From Porticoccus sp. (GTDB lineage: Bacteria > Pseudomonadota > Gammaproteobacteria > Pseudomonadales > Porticoccaceae), in NCBI GenBank assembly GCA_002685455.1, contig NYXF01000103.1, positions 1 through 11,368 of the forward strand: DNA of 11,368 bases, in the 5' to 3' direction. The notes beneath the pieces were generated by a model, which was not told the DNA's origin, searched no databases, and saw only the letters and a program-made list of their open reading frames with translations. Within the stretch, counting starts at the first letter, position 1; every line of letters begins with the position of its first letter. Below, piece by piece: positions 1 through 6,596 of this stretch. The position numbers and the translations under genes were made by a program.

Positions 1-204
1 CAGGGTATAGAGAAGAACTTTAAAGCGACTGATAATGTTGAAGATGTTTTTGTTAGTCTGGAAAATTACTTTGTAGCAATTGAGTCAAAAGATGGACTTG
101 ATAATGAATTTATTACAAAAGTTATTAATAACGCCGGTTATGACGTTCAAAAAATAGAAATTTTTCCTAGCACTGTAAATCAAATTAGGATCGAGAATGA
201 ATAA
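1..204 (+). CDS. C-terminal part of a heavy-metal-associated (HMA/MerP-like) protein, 5' end outside window
   Basis: Frame 1 is open from the first base to a TAA at 202-204 (67 residues). The visible part fits the HMA ferredoxin-like fold of MerP/CopZ-type metal carriers from just after the CxxC site onward. GIEKNFK resembles the first helix, NVEDVFVSLEN the following strand region, and NEFITKVINNAGYDVQKIE the second helix and the typical AGY turn. The CxxC metal ligands would lie just upstream of the window, so metal binding cannot be confirmed. The stop overlaps the start of the next gene by 8 bases (ATGAATAA), so the two are probably co-translated; the partner looks like a MerT-type membrane protein. 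In such pairs a soluble carrier hands metal to or from the membrane protein. The family call is inferred from pattern; the ion (mercury, copper or other) is unknown. Confidence 0.6.
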   Translation, partial: QGIEKNFKATDNVEDVFVSLENYFVAIESKDGLDNEFITKVINNAGYDVQKIEIFPSTVNQIRIENE

Positions 205-562
205 TAAACTAGCAGGCTACCTATCTTTATTTGCTAGTAGCGGAACTATTCTTTGTTGCGCATTACCTGCGTTACTTGTTTCAATTGGTGCTGGGGCAAC
301 ACTAGGCTCGCTTATTTCAACATTTCCACAACTTGTAATCATTTCAATTTACAAAACTCAGATTTTTTTTGGTGCCTTTATAGTTCTTGTAGTTACTGGG
401 ATTTTGCAATATCAAGCGAGAATTTTACCTTGCCCTCTAGACGAAAAAAAAGCCGCTGCATGTGCTAGAGCAAAAAGACTATCGTTATCCATTTATTTTA
501 TCTCAGTAGGACTTTTTATTGTTGGGCTTACTTTTGCTTATCTTATTCCATTTTTAATGTAA
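197..562 (+). CDS. Small MerT-like membrane protein, probable metal transporter
   Basis: This 121-residue protein has three hydrophobic segments, at about 8-38, 55-73 and 96-119. A vicinal cysteine pair (C20, C21) lies in the first, and two further cysteines (C79, C89) lie in the loop between the second and third. This is the layout of MerT, where a Cys pair in helix 1 and a cytoplasmic Cys pair pass Hg(II) across the inner membrane. The C-terminal helix ending in FAYLIPFLM resembles other short MerT relatives. A TAGGA Shine-Dalgarno at 186-190 sits 6 nt before the ATG. The start overlaps the stop of the upstream HMA-like gene. No merR regulator or merA reductase is visible, so a housekeeping or copper-type role is as likely as true mercury resistance. 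The gene is convergent with the tRNA gene, with only about 40 bp between them and no clear terminator. Confidence 0.6.
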   Translation: MNNKLAGYLSLFASSGTILCCALPALLVSIGAGATLGSLISTFPQLVIISIYKTQIFFGAFIVLVVTGILQYQARILPCPLDEKKAAACARAKRLSLSIYFISVGLFIVGLTFAYLIPFLM

Positions 563-602
563 TCGAAGCTCTGAAACTCCTCAATAATATAGCATAAAAA
601 AT

Positions 603-690
603 TGGCGGAGAGACAGGGATTCGAACCCTGGGTACCTCTCGGTACGTCGGTTTTCAAGACCGGTGCATTCGACCACTCTGCCACCTCTCC
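603..690 (-). tRNA. tRNA-Ser (anticodon UGA), CCA encoded
   Basis: The reverse complement folds as a class II tRNA of 88 nt including the encoded CCA (603-605). The acceptor stem is GGAGAGG with TCTCTCC (one G-U pair), discriminator G. The T arm is CAGGG-TTCGAAT-CCCTG. The long variable arm characteristic of tRNA-Ser is GTACC-GAGA-GGTAC. The anticodon loop CT-TGA-AA places UGA at 654-656, which reads UCA and other UCN codons. Pair 27-43 at the base of the anticodon stem is C-A rather than a Watson-Crick pair; the other four pairs are intact. A T-run follows the CCA on the minus strand and may act as a simple terminator. A candidate promoter lies at 746-773. Confidence 0.97.
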
Positions 691-745
691 AGAATAATTT
701 TTCGCAAAAAAAGTTTAACCTTAGAACTAAAAAAATAGATTGGCG

Positions 746-773
746 ATTATACCCTTGTTTAGCCATGGTTCAA
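746..773 (-). promoter_or_regulatory. Candidate sigma-70 promoter for tRNA-Ser
   Basis: On the minus strand a perfect -10 TATAAT (746-751) is preceded after 16 bp by TTGAAC (768-773), a 4/6 match to the -35. The bases after the -10 are GC-rich (CGCC), as in stable-RNA promoters under stringent control. Transcription would start near 739-740, giving about 50 nt of precursor 5' of the tRNA, to be removed by RNase P. Confidence 0.55.
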
Positions 774-870
774 TAGTGTTCAAGGCAATTCCAGATATCT
801 AATACCCTATGCTAATAGTAATGATTTGCGAAATATTTTAGTACAATCACACCCTTATAAGTAATTAATA

Positions 871-3483
871 TTATTTATCACCTCTTGGATCATTTGCTGG
901 GCGATTTATTTTTTTTGTCGTTTCAGTAATTGCTGCAAGAGCTGATGTATTATGTGTTTTGTCTTCAGGCGCTTCAATAATTATCGTCTCAATTTTAACC
1001 TCTTTTATTGGTTTTGGTTTTTTTCTAGGATCATTGCTAGCTCTTGATGAAAGCTTAGATGCTTTAGTTGTTTTTTTAGGTGGTCTTTTTTCTTTTTTGC
1101 CATCTTCATCTTTTAATTTGTCTATAGATTTTTCTATAGCTAATTTTTTTTCAGTAGGTTTATTTTTTGTATCAGTTTTTGTATCAGTTTTTTTATTTAT
1201 TTTGGCATCATGTTTTGGTATTTTCGTTTCTTTTTCATCTTCGTCAGGTTTTGGTGAAATTCTCTTTATATTTTTCGCATCTATTTTTTTCTTAACTGAT
1301 ATTTTTTTTGTCTCAGATTTAAATGGTTTAGCGTCAAACTTTTCAATCACAGGATTTTCATTTTCATTTTCATTTTTTGTTCTATTCACTGCAGTTGCTA
1401 GCTCTACTGGCTCTACTGGCTCTACTGATTCTAGTGTCCCTACTGGAGCTGGAGCATTATTTACAACTGAATGTATATTTTTTTCCAATAATTCATCAGG
1501 AACGTTCTCACGCTCTCTCCTTGGACGTGGTATTCTTTTTTTGTCCCCCTCTCTTCTTGGCGGCCTCTTCTTTGATACACTGGAAGTATCTATTTTGACT
1601 TCAGTTATATTTGAATTATTTTCAGTTCCATTTGTCTGTATCGTTGTTTCGCTTGAATTTATTCGAGCACGACTTTCATTACTTCTGTTTGACTTACCCC
1701 TATTTCTATTGTCTGGTCTTCTGCCTTTATTATTTGATCTTCTTTGTGGGCGCTTGGATGGACTCTTCTTCTCAGGCCCTTGATCATGCTTTCCAATACT
1801 ACCAAAAACTTTTTTAAAGATTAGACCCAAGAAATTCACGCCACTTTTTTTATTTGATCCTAAAAGCTGAGGTGAAAATCTTGTCGGTGCGATATTTTTT
1901 ACTGCTGGTTGATGGGCAGGTGGTACAGGTTGAACTGACTCTGTCTCTGAGGGAACAAGCTCAGGGGACATTGTGTTAGTTAATTTATAGCTATATTCTG
2001 AGTTAACCTCGTCCTGAACTCTTATTCTTTGCACCTCAAAGTGAGGTGTTGCGAGATTTTCTTTTGGTATAACTACGATTTTTGTTGCATATCTTTTTTC
2101 TATTTCAAGAATTTCTTTACGTTTTTCATTTAGCAAAAAGGTTCCGACTGATACTGGTACGATAGTTCGAATTTCTGCGCTATACTTTTTTTGTGCTTCC
2201 TCTTCTGCAAGTCTTAATATTGATAATGATAAGGAGCGCGTTCCTCTTATTGTTCCCTGACCAAGACATCTTGGACATAATTTTGATGTTGTTTCACTTA
2301 ATGATGGTCTTAAGCGTTGCCTTGACATCTCAAGCAATCCAAATCTAGAAATCCTACCAACTTGCACTCTAGCTCTATCGATATCTAATGCATCGCGCAT
2401 CTGATTTTCAATATCTCTTTGATTTTTTTGTGATCCCATATCGATAAAATCGATTACTACCAAACCACCCATATCCCTCAATCTTAATTGACGTGCTATT
2501 TCGTCTGCAGCCTCGAGATTAGTTTTATATGCTGTTTCCTCTATGTCTGTTCCTCTGGTTGCCCTAGCTGAGTTAACATCTATTGATATAAGAGCTTCAG
2601 TTATGTCAATTACAACAGATCCGCCCGAGGGGAGTTTCACCTCACGTTCAAAAGCTGTTTCAATCTGATTTTCAATTTGATATCTAGTGAAAAGTGGAGT
2701 GCTCTCTTCAAAGAGTTTTACGCGCATTGAAAAATTAGGCATCACTTGTGAGATGAAAGCTGATGCTAGATCATAAGCTTCTTTATTGTCAATGAGGACC
2801 TCTTTGACGTCCTCTCTAAGGTAGTCTCGTACAGCACGAATTATTATGTTACTTTCTTGAAATAAGAATTGGGGAGCTTTAGCAGCCACCGCCTCGTTAC
2901 TGATAGTTTCCCAGAGTTGCTTTAAATAATCCAAGTCCCACTGAAGTTCATCCGATGATCTGCCAATTCCAGCTGTTCTAACGATAATACCCATACCCGT
3001 TGGAATGGAAATATTTTTCAAAGCTTCTCTTAATTCAGTTCTCTCGTTACCTTCAATTCTTCTAGAAATACCCCCAGATTTAGGATTATTGGGCATAAGG
3101 ACAAGATATCTTCCAGCTAGGCTTAAGTATGTGGTAAGTGCTGCTCCTTTGTTACCTCGCTCCTCTTTTTCAACCTGAACTATGACTTCTTGACCTTCTT
3201 TTATTAACTCACAATTATCAGTTTGCCCCGAAGCATTAATCGATTTTGAATAATACTCTTTGGAGATTTCTTTCAGAGGCAAAAATCCATGCCTCTCACT
3301 CCCATAATCGACAAAAGCTGCTTCTAAACTTTTTTCAACTCTTGTAATTTTGCCTTTATATATGTTTGATTTGTGTTGTTCACGTGTTCTGTTTTCAAGA
3401 TCAAGATCATACAGACGCTGACCATCTACCATAGCAACTCTGAGTTCTTCAGGTTGAGTGGCATTTATAAGCATGCGTTTCAT
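871..3483 (-). CDS. rne: Ribonuclease E, endoribonuclease and degradosome scaffold
   Basis: RNase E (870 aa) is the essential endonuclease that starts mRNA decay and matures rRNA and tRNA. The N-terminal half is well conserved. The S1 RNA-binding domain (about 35-125) has F57 and F67. The 5'-monophosphate sensor residues V128, R169 and T170 are at E. coli positions. The DNase I-like catalytic core has D302 (SIDVNS) and D345 (VIDFIDM), one off E. coli D303 and D346. The Zn-link CPRC is at 403-406. The tail (about 511-870) is low-complexity. It has a possible amphipathic membrane helix (about 550-563, [13 protein letters not shown]), then Arg-rich RNA-binding stretches (about 577-606 and 638-657), Lys/Glu-rich repeats, and two NDPR motifs (817-820 and 864-867). 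The ATG has AAGGA at 3494-3498, 10 nt upstream. rne is divergent from rluC across a long leader, as in E. coli, where the leader mediates autoregulation. Identity is certain; tail functions are inferred. Confidence 0.98.
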   Translation of the reverse strand: MKRMLINATQPEELRVAMVDGQRLYDLDLENRTREQHKSNIYKGKITRVEKSLEAAFVDYGSERHGFLPLKEISKEYYSKSINASGQTDNCELIKEGQEVIVQVEKEERGNKGAALTTYLSLAGRYLVLMPNNPKSGGISRRIEGNERTELREALKNISIPTGMGIIVRTAGIGRSSDELQWDLDYLKQLWETISNEAVAAKAPQFLFQESNIIIRAVRDYLREDVKEVLIDNKEAYDLASAFISQVMPNFSMRVKLFEESTPLFTRYQIENQIETAFEREVKLPSGGSVVIDITEALISIDVNSARATRGTDIEETAYKTNLEAADEIARQLRLRDMGGLVVIDFIDMGSQKNQRDIENQMRDALDIDRARVQVGRISRFGLLEMSRQRLRPSLSETTSKLCPRCLGQGTIRGTRSLSLSILRLAEEEAQKKYSAEIRTIVPVSVGTFLLNEKRKEILEIEKRYATKIVVIPKENLATPHFEVQRIRVQDEVNSEYSYKLTNTMSPELVPSETESVQPVPPAHQPAVKNIAPTRFSPQLLGSNKKSGVNFLGLIFKKVFGSIGKHDQGPEKKSPSKRPQRRSNNKGRRPDNRNRGKSNRSNESRARINSSETTIQTNGTENNSNITEVKIDTSSVSKKRPPRREGDKKRIPRPRRERENVPDELLEKNIHSVVNNAPAPVGTLESVEPVEPVELATAVNRTKNENENENPVIEKFDAKPFKSETKKISVKKKIDAKNIKRISPKPDEDEKETKIPKHDAKINKKTDTKTDTKNKPTEKKLAIEKSIDKLKDEDGKKEKRPPKKTTKASKLSSRASNDPRKKPKPIKEVKIETIIIEAPEDKTHNTSALAAITETTKKINRPANDPRGDK

Positions 3484-3491
3484 TATATTTC

Positions 3492-3509
3492 TGTCCTTTA
3501 TTTAGGGCA
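3492..3509 (-). promoter_or_regulatory. Hairpin sequestering the rne Shine-Dalgarno
   Basis: On the minus strand TGCCCT pairs with AGGACA (five pairs and one internal C-A mismatch) across a 6-nt AAATAA loop. The AAGGA Shine-Dalgarno of rne (3494-3498) lies in the right arm and loop edge. The fold could limit ribosome access. The stem is short, so it is only a candidate. Confidence 0.35.
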
Positions 3510-3884
3510 GAGGAATTAATACATGAACGAACAAAGAAATGGTTAAGGAGAAACCACAAAGTTATATTGCCTGATTACACAAACATTATTTTTATATACA
3601 CATTAAACAACAGTAAAATCAAGTTCCAACCCCCTTGAGGATTTTTTGATCTGGTATGTATAAACAATTTGTTTTAAGTGACAAGATTGAGTTTTTTTAA
3701 TTAATATTGAATATCAAACAACAGAAATTTGTTGAGATCCAAATCTCTTACCTCGCCTCTAAAAAATTCTTTTATCCTATGTACAATGTACTAAAACTCT
3801 TGCACCTTTGGTGTAGTTATAAGTTGATGATCGCAAACTAATACAATCATTATTAAATCTTTCTATATTAATTATCATATAAAA

Positions 3885-3927
3885 AATAAAAAAAAATCTT
3901 TTTAGTCTCTGTAGTTGAACTAAAAAG
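3885..3927 (-). terminator. Terminator-like hairpin plus U-tract in the rne leader (possible attenuator)
   Basis: On the minus strand a perfect 9-bp inverted repeat, CTTTTTAGT and ACTAAAAAG (arms 3919-3927 and 3898-3906), encloses a 12-nt loop. It is followed at once by A and nine T, then ATTTTTT. The order hairpin-then-U-tract exists only on the rne strand. The stem is mostly A-U, so termination may be partial. It lies about 415 nt upstream of the rne start. Confidence 0.4.
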
Positions 3928-3929
3928 TA

Positions 3930-3962
3930 TGTAAATACACATTTACCTCAGTGGTATTTACA
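3930..3962. repeat. Inverted repeat TGTAAATAC / GTATTTACA with further TGTAAA copies
   Basis: Arms of 9 bp (3930-3938 and 3954-3962) are perfect inverted repeats around a 15-nt spacer. CAC/GTG (3938-3940 with 3951-3953) can extend the stem if one G is bulged. A half-site ATTTAC lies in the loop (3941-3946) and another TGTAAAT at 3972-3978, giving four copies in about 50 bp. The first two copies form TGTAAA-N6-TTTACC, close to the known TyrR box TGTAAA-N6-TTTACA. It could be a protein operator or an RNA hairpin. Confidence 0.45.
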
Positions 3963-4156
3963 AAAAAATTCTGTAAATCAGCTTCATGGTAGCAGTGATG
4001 ATCAAATCCATCAAACTAAATATTTTTTAAAATCTTCATGGGAGCATTATTTTAGCTAAATCGCCTACTAAATTTTTTTTAAAAAATATTATTATTTTCT
4101 AATAAATTATATATGCTAGCTTAGTATTTAATAGTCATATTATATTAAGAGGCCTT

Positions 4157-5104
4157 GTGGATAAATCCCTTAAATGCCAATCGTTAGTTCAGTTTATTGA
4201 TATTACAACCGAGAGTGCTGGCCAGCGTTTAGATAATTATCTTTTTACATCATTAAAAGGGGTGCCAAAGTCCCATATTTATAAAATAATTAGAAAGGGC
4301 GAGGTACGTGTTAATAGCTCACGCATAAAACCAGAATATAAATTAAAATCAGGAGATAAAATTCGAATCCCTCCTATCCGTGTTGCGTATAGGAAAACTC
4401 CAATCCCACCTACTAGCAAGCTCCAGATTTCTTTAGAAAAAAGTATACTTTTTGAAGATGACTCATTTTTAGTGCTAAATAAACCGTCTGGTATCGCTGT
4501 TCATGGTGGTAGTGGTATAAAAATTGGATTGATAGAGGCCTTAAGATTGATAAAAAGAAATGCAGATTATTTTGAATTAGTCCACCGTATAGATAGAGAA
4601 ACTTCCGGTTGTTTAATTGTGGCCAAAAAAAGATCCTCTTTAAAATACCTACAAGAACAAATGCGAGATAAAAAGGTGGTAAAAATTTACCATGCTCTTA
4701 CGATCGGTAAGTGGCCAAGAGGCCTCAGAAGAATAGATTTGCCTCTTATGGCCTCTGACCAAAAAACTGGTGAAAAAATTGTACGCGTAAACCCCAAAGG
4801 TAAAAAATCAGTAACAATTTTCTCAGTTGTTAAGAGATTTCGTAATTTTACTTTATTGGAGGCATCATTAGAAACGGGGCGAACGCATCAAATTAGAGTT
4901 CATGCACAGCATAGCGGCTGCCCACTTGCCGGTGATACAAAATATGGTTTAGATGAAATAAATAGCAATATACGTAAAACTGGCTTAAAAAGAATGTTTT
5001 TGCACGCTAGCAATATAAAGTTCTCTTTGCCTTGTGGAAAATATATTTTTGTTGAAGCACCGATGCCGACTGACTTATCAAATTTTTTAAAAAAAATTGA
5101 CTAG
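4157..5104 (+). CDS. rluC: 23S rRNA pseudouridine synthase RluC
   Basis: RluC isomerises uridines of 23S rRNA (955, 2504 and 2580 in E. coli) to pseudouridine. An S4-like RNA-binding domain covers about 22-75 (GQRLDNYL, GVPKSHIYKIIRKGEVRVN, KSGDKIRIPP). The catalytic domain follows, with NKPSGIAVHGGSG at 108-120 and the active-site motif HRIDRETSG at 143-151, nucleophile D146. GRTHQIRVHAQ is the conserved third motif. Length is 315 aa against 319 in E. coli, and collinearity with the E. coli N-terminus supports the GTG start at 4157. An AAGAGG Shine-Dalgarno at 4147-4152 is only 4 nt away. rluC diverges from rne, as in E. coli and Pseudomonas, and is followed after 2 nt by the HAD gene, so these two are surely one transcript. 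RluC is preferred over RluD or RluA because of the context and N-terminal identity. Confidence 0.96.
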   Translation: MDKSLKCQSLVQFIDITTESAGQRLDNYLFTSLKGVPKSHIYKIIRKGEVRVNSSRIKPEYKLKSGDKIRIPPIRVAYRKTPIPPTSKLQISLEKSILFEDDSFLVLNKPSGIAVHGGSGIKIGLIEALRLIKRNADYFELVHRIDRETSGCLIVAKKRSSLKYLQEQMRDKKVVKIYHALTIGKWPRGLRRIDLPLMASDQKTGEKIVRVNPKGKKSVTIFSVVKRFRNFTLLEASLETGRTHQIRVHAQHSGCPLAGDTKYGLDEINSNIRKTGLKRMFLHASNIKFSLPCGKYIFVEAPMPTDLSNFLKKID

Positions 5105-5106
5105 CT

Positions 5107-5766
5107 ATGGTAATAAATAAACTACTCATATTCGATTGGGACGGAACTTTATGTGACTCGCTATCTCGTATTTCGTATTGCATTTTACTTGCAGCAAGAG
5201 AGAATGGTCATGTGCTCCCTCTAACATTAGACCCAAAGAGTGTAATAGGTCTAGGTTTATACCAAAGTTTTCAAACACTTTTTGACAAAGCTAGCGATGA
5301 TCAAATAATGTCAATGTGTGCTTCATATTCTCGAATTTTTATTGAGCTGGATAATAATCCCTCGCCTATGTTTAGTGGGGCCTTAGGCTTGCTTCAAGAT
5401 TTGAAAAAAGAAGGTTATTACTTGGCAATTGCAACAGGAAAAAGCAGAAAAGGTCTTAATAGAGCATTATTAGCTCATAAGTTAAATAAATTTTTTGATG
5501 CTAGTCGATGTTCCGATGAAACAAAGAGCAAACCCAATCCATTAATGTTAAATGAGATATTGGAAGAATTAAATATATTGCCAAAGAATGCGATAATGAT
5601 AGGAGATACATCATACGACCTTCAGATGGCTTTAAATGCCAATATGCCATCAATAGGTGTCAGTTATGGCGCACATAAATCTGAGTGTCTTAAAAAATAC
5701 GATCCACTTATCTGTATAAAAAAAATTGAGGAAATTAAATACATTGTAAAACAGTATTTTATGTAA
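5107..5766 (+). CDS. HAD-superfamily phosphatase, phosphoglycolate-phosphatase-like
   Basis: This 219-aa soluble protein has all four HAD motifs: DWDGT with D10 and D12 (motif I, nucleophile and acid), T110 in AIATGK (II), K142 in SKPNP (III), and GDTSYD at 166-171 with D167 and D171 (IV). The helical cap between motifs I and II is of the IA type. It is therefore a Mg-dependent phosphatase of small phosphorylated metabolites; the substrate is not readable from sequence. In Pseudomonas a hydrolase of this kind follows rluC in the same place, so synteny supports orthology. The gene starts 2 nt after the rluC stop and has no strong Shine-Dalgarno of its own, which suggests coupled translation. 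It is convergent with maf, with 15 bp between the stops. The gph name is withheld because the substrate is unknown. Confidence 0.9.
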   Translation: MVINKLLIFDWDGTLCDSLSRISYCILLAARENGHVLPLTLDPKSVIGLGLYQSFQTLFDKASDDQIMSMCASYSRIFIELDNNPSPMFSGALGLLQDLKKEGYYLAIATGKSRKGLNRALLAHKLNKFFDASRCSDETKSKPNPLMLNEILEELNILPKNAIMIGDTSYDLQMALNANMPSIGVSYGAHKSECLKKYDPLICIKKIEEIKYIVKQYFM

Positions 5767-5781
5767 TTAAATTAATGTCAT

Positions 5782-6420
5782 TTATATCATTTTTCTAAGC
5801 ATTTTATTAAGCTCAATGAGTGGTAAGCCTATAATTGCCGTTGGGTCGGTAGAATGGATGGCTTCAACAAGTTTAATGCCAAGACTCTCAGATCTTAAAC
5901 TTCCAGTGCAATCATAAGGTTTTTCATGATCGAGATAATCGTTGATTTCCTTATTTTTAAGTTTTCTAAATACTACAATTGTAGTTACTGTTTTTGTTTC
6001 TATTTTATTATCCTTAGTATTAAAAACACAGACACCGGTCAAAAAGGTTACTTTTTTCCCAGATTGAGCTTTTAATTGCCTGAAGGCTATTTTTTTATCA
6101 TTTGGTTTAGAGATAATTTGTATGTCGTTTGTTTCTGAAGGCCATGAAATTGACTGCGAGCTGTCAGGATTCAACTTGTTCGAGTCGTTATTATTTATAA
6201 ATGCAACCTGATCAGACCCAATTATAAGATGTGCTTGGTATTTTTTTGATTGCGAAAGGGCTTTTTCTACAGATAGTCGCTCCACTAAAGCATGTGGTGA
6301 CTCGTTAACTTTAATCTTCTCATTAATATTTGGATGTGCCACTTCAAAAGGTATCAATAGCCTTTCCATAAGCTTTTTTCGATAAATCGACGACGAGGAT
6401 AATATAATTTTTAATTCCAT
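5782..6420 (-). CDS. maf: Maf/YceF nucleotide pyrophosphatase (7-methyl-GTP type)
   Basis: Maf proteins hydrolyse modified or non-canonical NTPs to NMP and PPi. This one aligns along its length with the E. coli YceF branch, whose known substrate is m7GTP. Shared features include the N-terminal LSSSSIYRKKLMERL loop, SPHALVERL-EKA, GSDQV with catalytic D70, ISKP (K105), TGVCVFN, Y-DCTGSLRSESLGI (169-181) and DPTAIIGLPLIEL. At 212 aa it is about 18 longer than E. coli YceF. The difference is an insertion between GSDQV and SKP (about residues 73-103), rich in Asn and Ser. A GAGG Shine-Dalgarno lies at 6429-6432, 8 nt before the ATG. The gene is divergent from yceD, an arrangement also found in E. 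coli. Substrate is inferred from the subfamily. Confidence 0.93.
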   Translation of the reverse strand: MELKIILSSSSIYRKKLMERLLIPFEVAHPNINEKIKVNESPHALVERLSVEKALSQSKKYQAHLIIGSDQVAFINNNDSNKLNPDSSQSISWPSETNDIQIISKPNDKKIAFRQLKAQSGKKVTFLTGVCVFNTKDNKIETKTVTTIVVFRKLKNKEINDYLDHEKPYDCTGSLRSESLGIKLVEAIHSTDPTAIIGLPLIELNKMLRKMI

Positions 6421-6558
6421 AAGAAATACCTCATTAATTATAATCGTTCAACATAACTTAGGTTAGAGCCTTAAACATAAAATGATTCCTAAAATATACA
6501 TATATAAATATTATTCTGCTAATCTATATGATTATACGACTATTTTTTTGGATTTTCT

Positions 6559-6587
6559 TTGACAGATTTAGGTGCCGTCACTATCAT
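6559..6587 (+). promoter_or_regulatory. Near-consensus sigma-70 promoter of the yceD-rpmF-plsX-fab operon
   Basis: A perfect -35 TTGACA (6559-6564) is separated by exactly 17 bp from TATCAT (6582-6587), a 5/6 match to TATAAT. The expected transcription start is about 6594-6595, only 2-3 nt before the ATG at 6597 that fits the YceD family. The mRNA would therefore be effectively leaderless. Confidence 0.7.
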
Positions 6588-6596
6588 TGCTCGAAT

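Larger units (their letters stand above)
3484..4156. promoter_or_regulatory. Divergent rne / rluC intergenic region; structured candidate rne leader
   Basis: No credible coding sequence occurs in these 673 bp on either strand. Read on the minus strand toward rne, it contains an AU-rich hairpin pair (3930-3962 and 3898-3927), the second followed by a U-tract. It also contains a small hairpin with a 3-nt loop (3801-3815), a TCAAG/CTTGA stem (3619-3638) and a hairpin covering the rne Shine-Dalgarno (3492-3509). In E. coli the rne 5' leader is several hundred nt long and structured, and RNase E cleaves it to control its own level; the same role is inferred here. A perfect minus-strand TATAAT at 4106-4111 could start such a leader, but no good -35 accompanies it. 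The rluC promoter must also lie here, in the very AT-rich 4070-4150 stretch, and I cannot place it. Confidence 0.55.

Noticed and set aside
581..766. 61-codon open frame on the minus strand over the tRNA
   Set aside because: It runs through the tRNA-Ser gene, which is unambiguous; the frame is incidental.
959..1783. Long open frame on the + strand opposite the rne tail (274 aa, rich in F, L and S)
   Set aside because: It is the antisense of the Lys/Glu/Asn/Arg-rich RNase E tail, whose codons read as hydrophobic residues on the other strand. It has no family resemblance, and rne on the opposite strand is certain.
3960..4045. Two tiny frames on the minus strand, both starting ATGAAG (7 and 9 codons), as possible leader peptides for rne
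   Set aside because: Neither has a convincing Shine-Dalgarno or a codon pattern suggesting attenuation control. The shared ATGAAG is simply part of the direct repeat there.
6437..6442. Perfect minus-strand TATAAT upstream of maf
   Set aside because: No acceptable -35 lies 16-18 bp away, and the implied start would fall inside the maf Shine-Dalgarno. It is probably chance in AT-rich DNA.
6528..6596. 23-residue N-terminal extension of YceD from the ATG at 6528
   Set aside because: It has no Shine-Dalgarno, does not resemble YceD proteins and overlaps a near-consensus promoter, so the ATG at 6597 is preferred.
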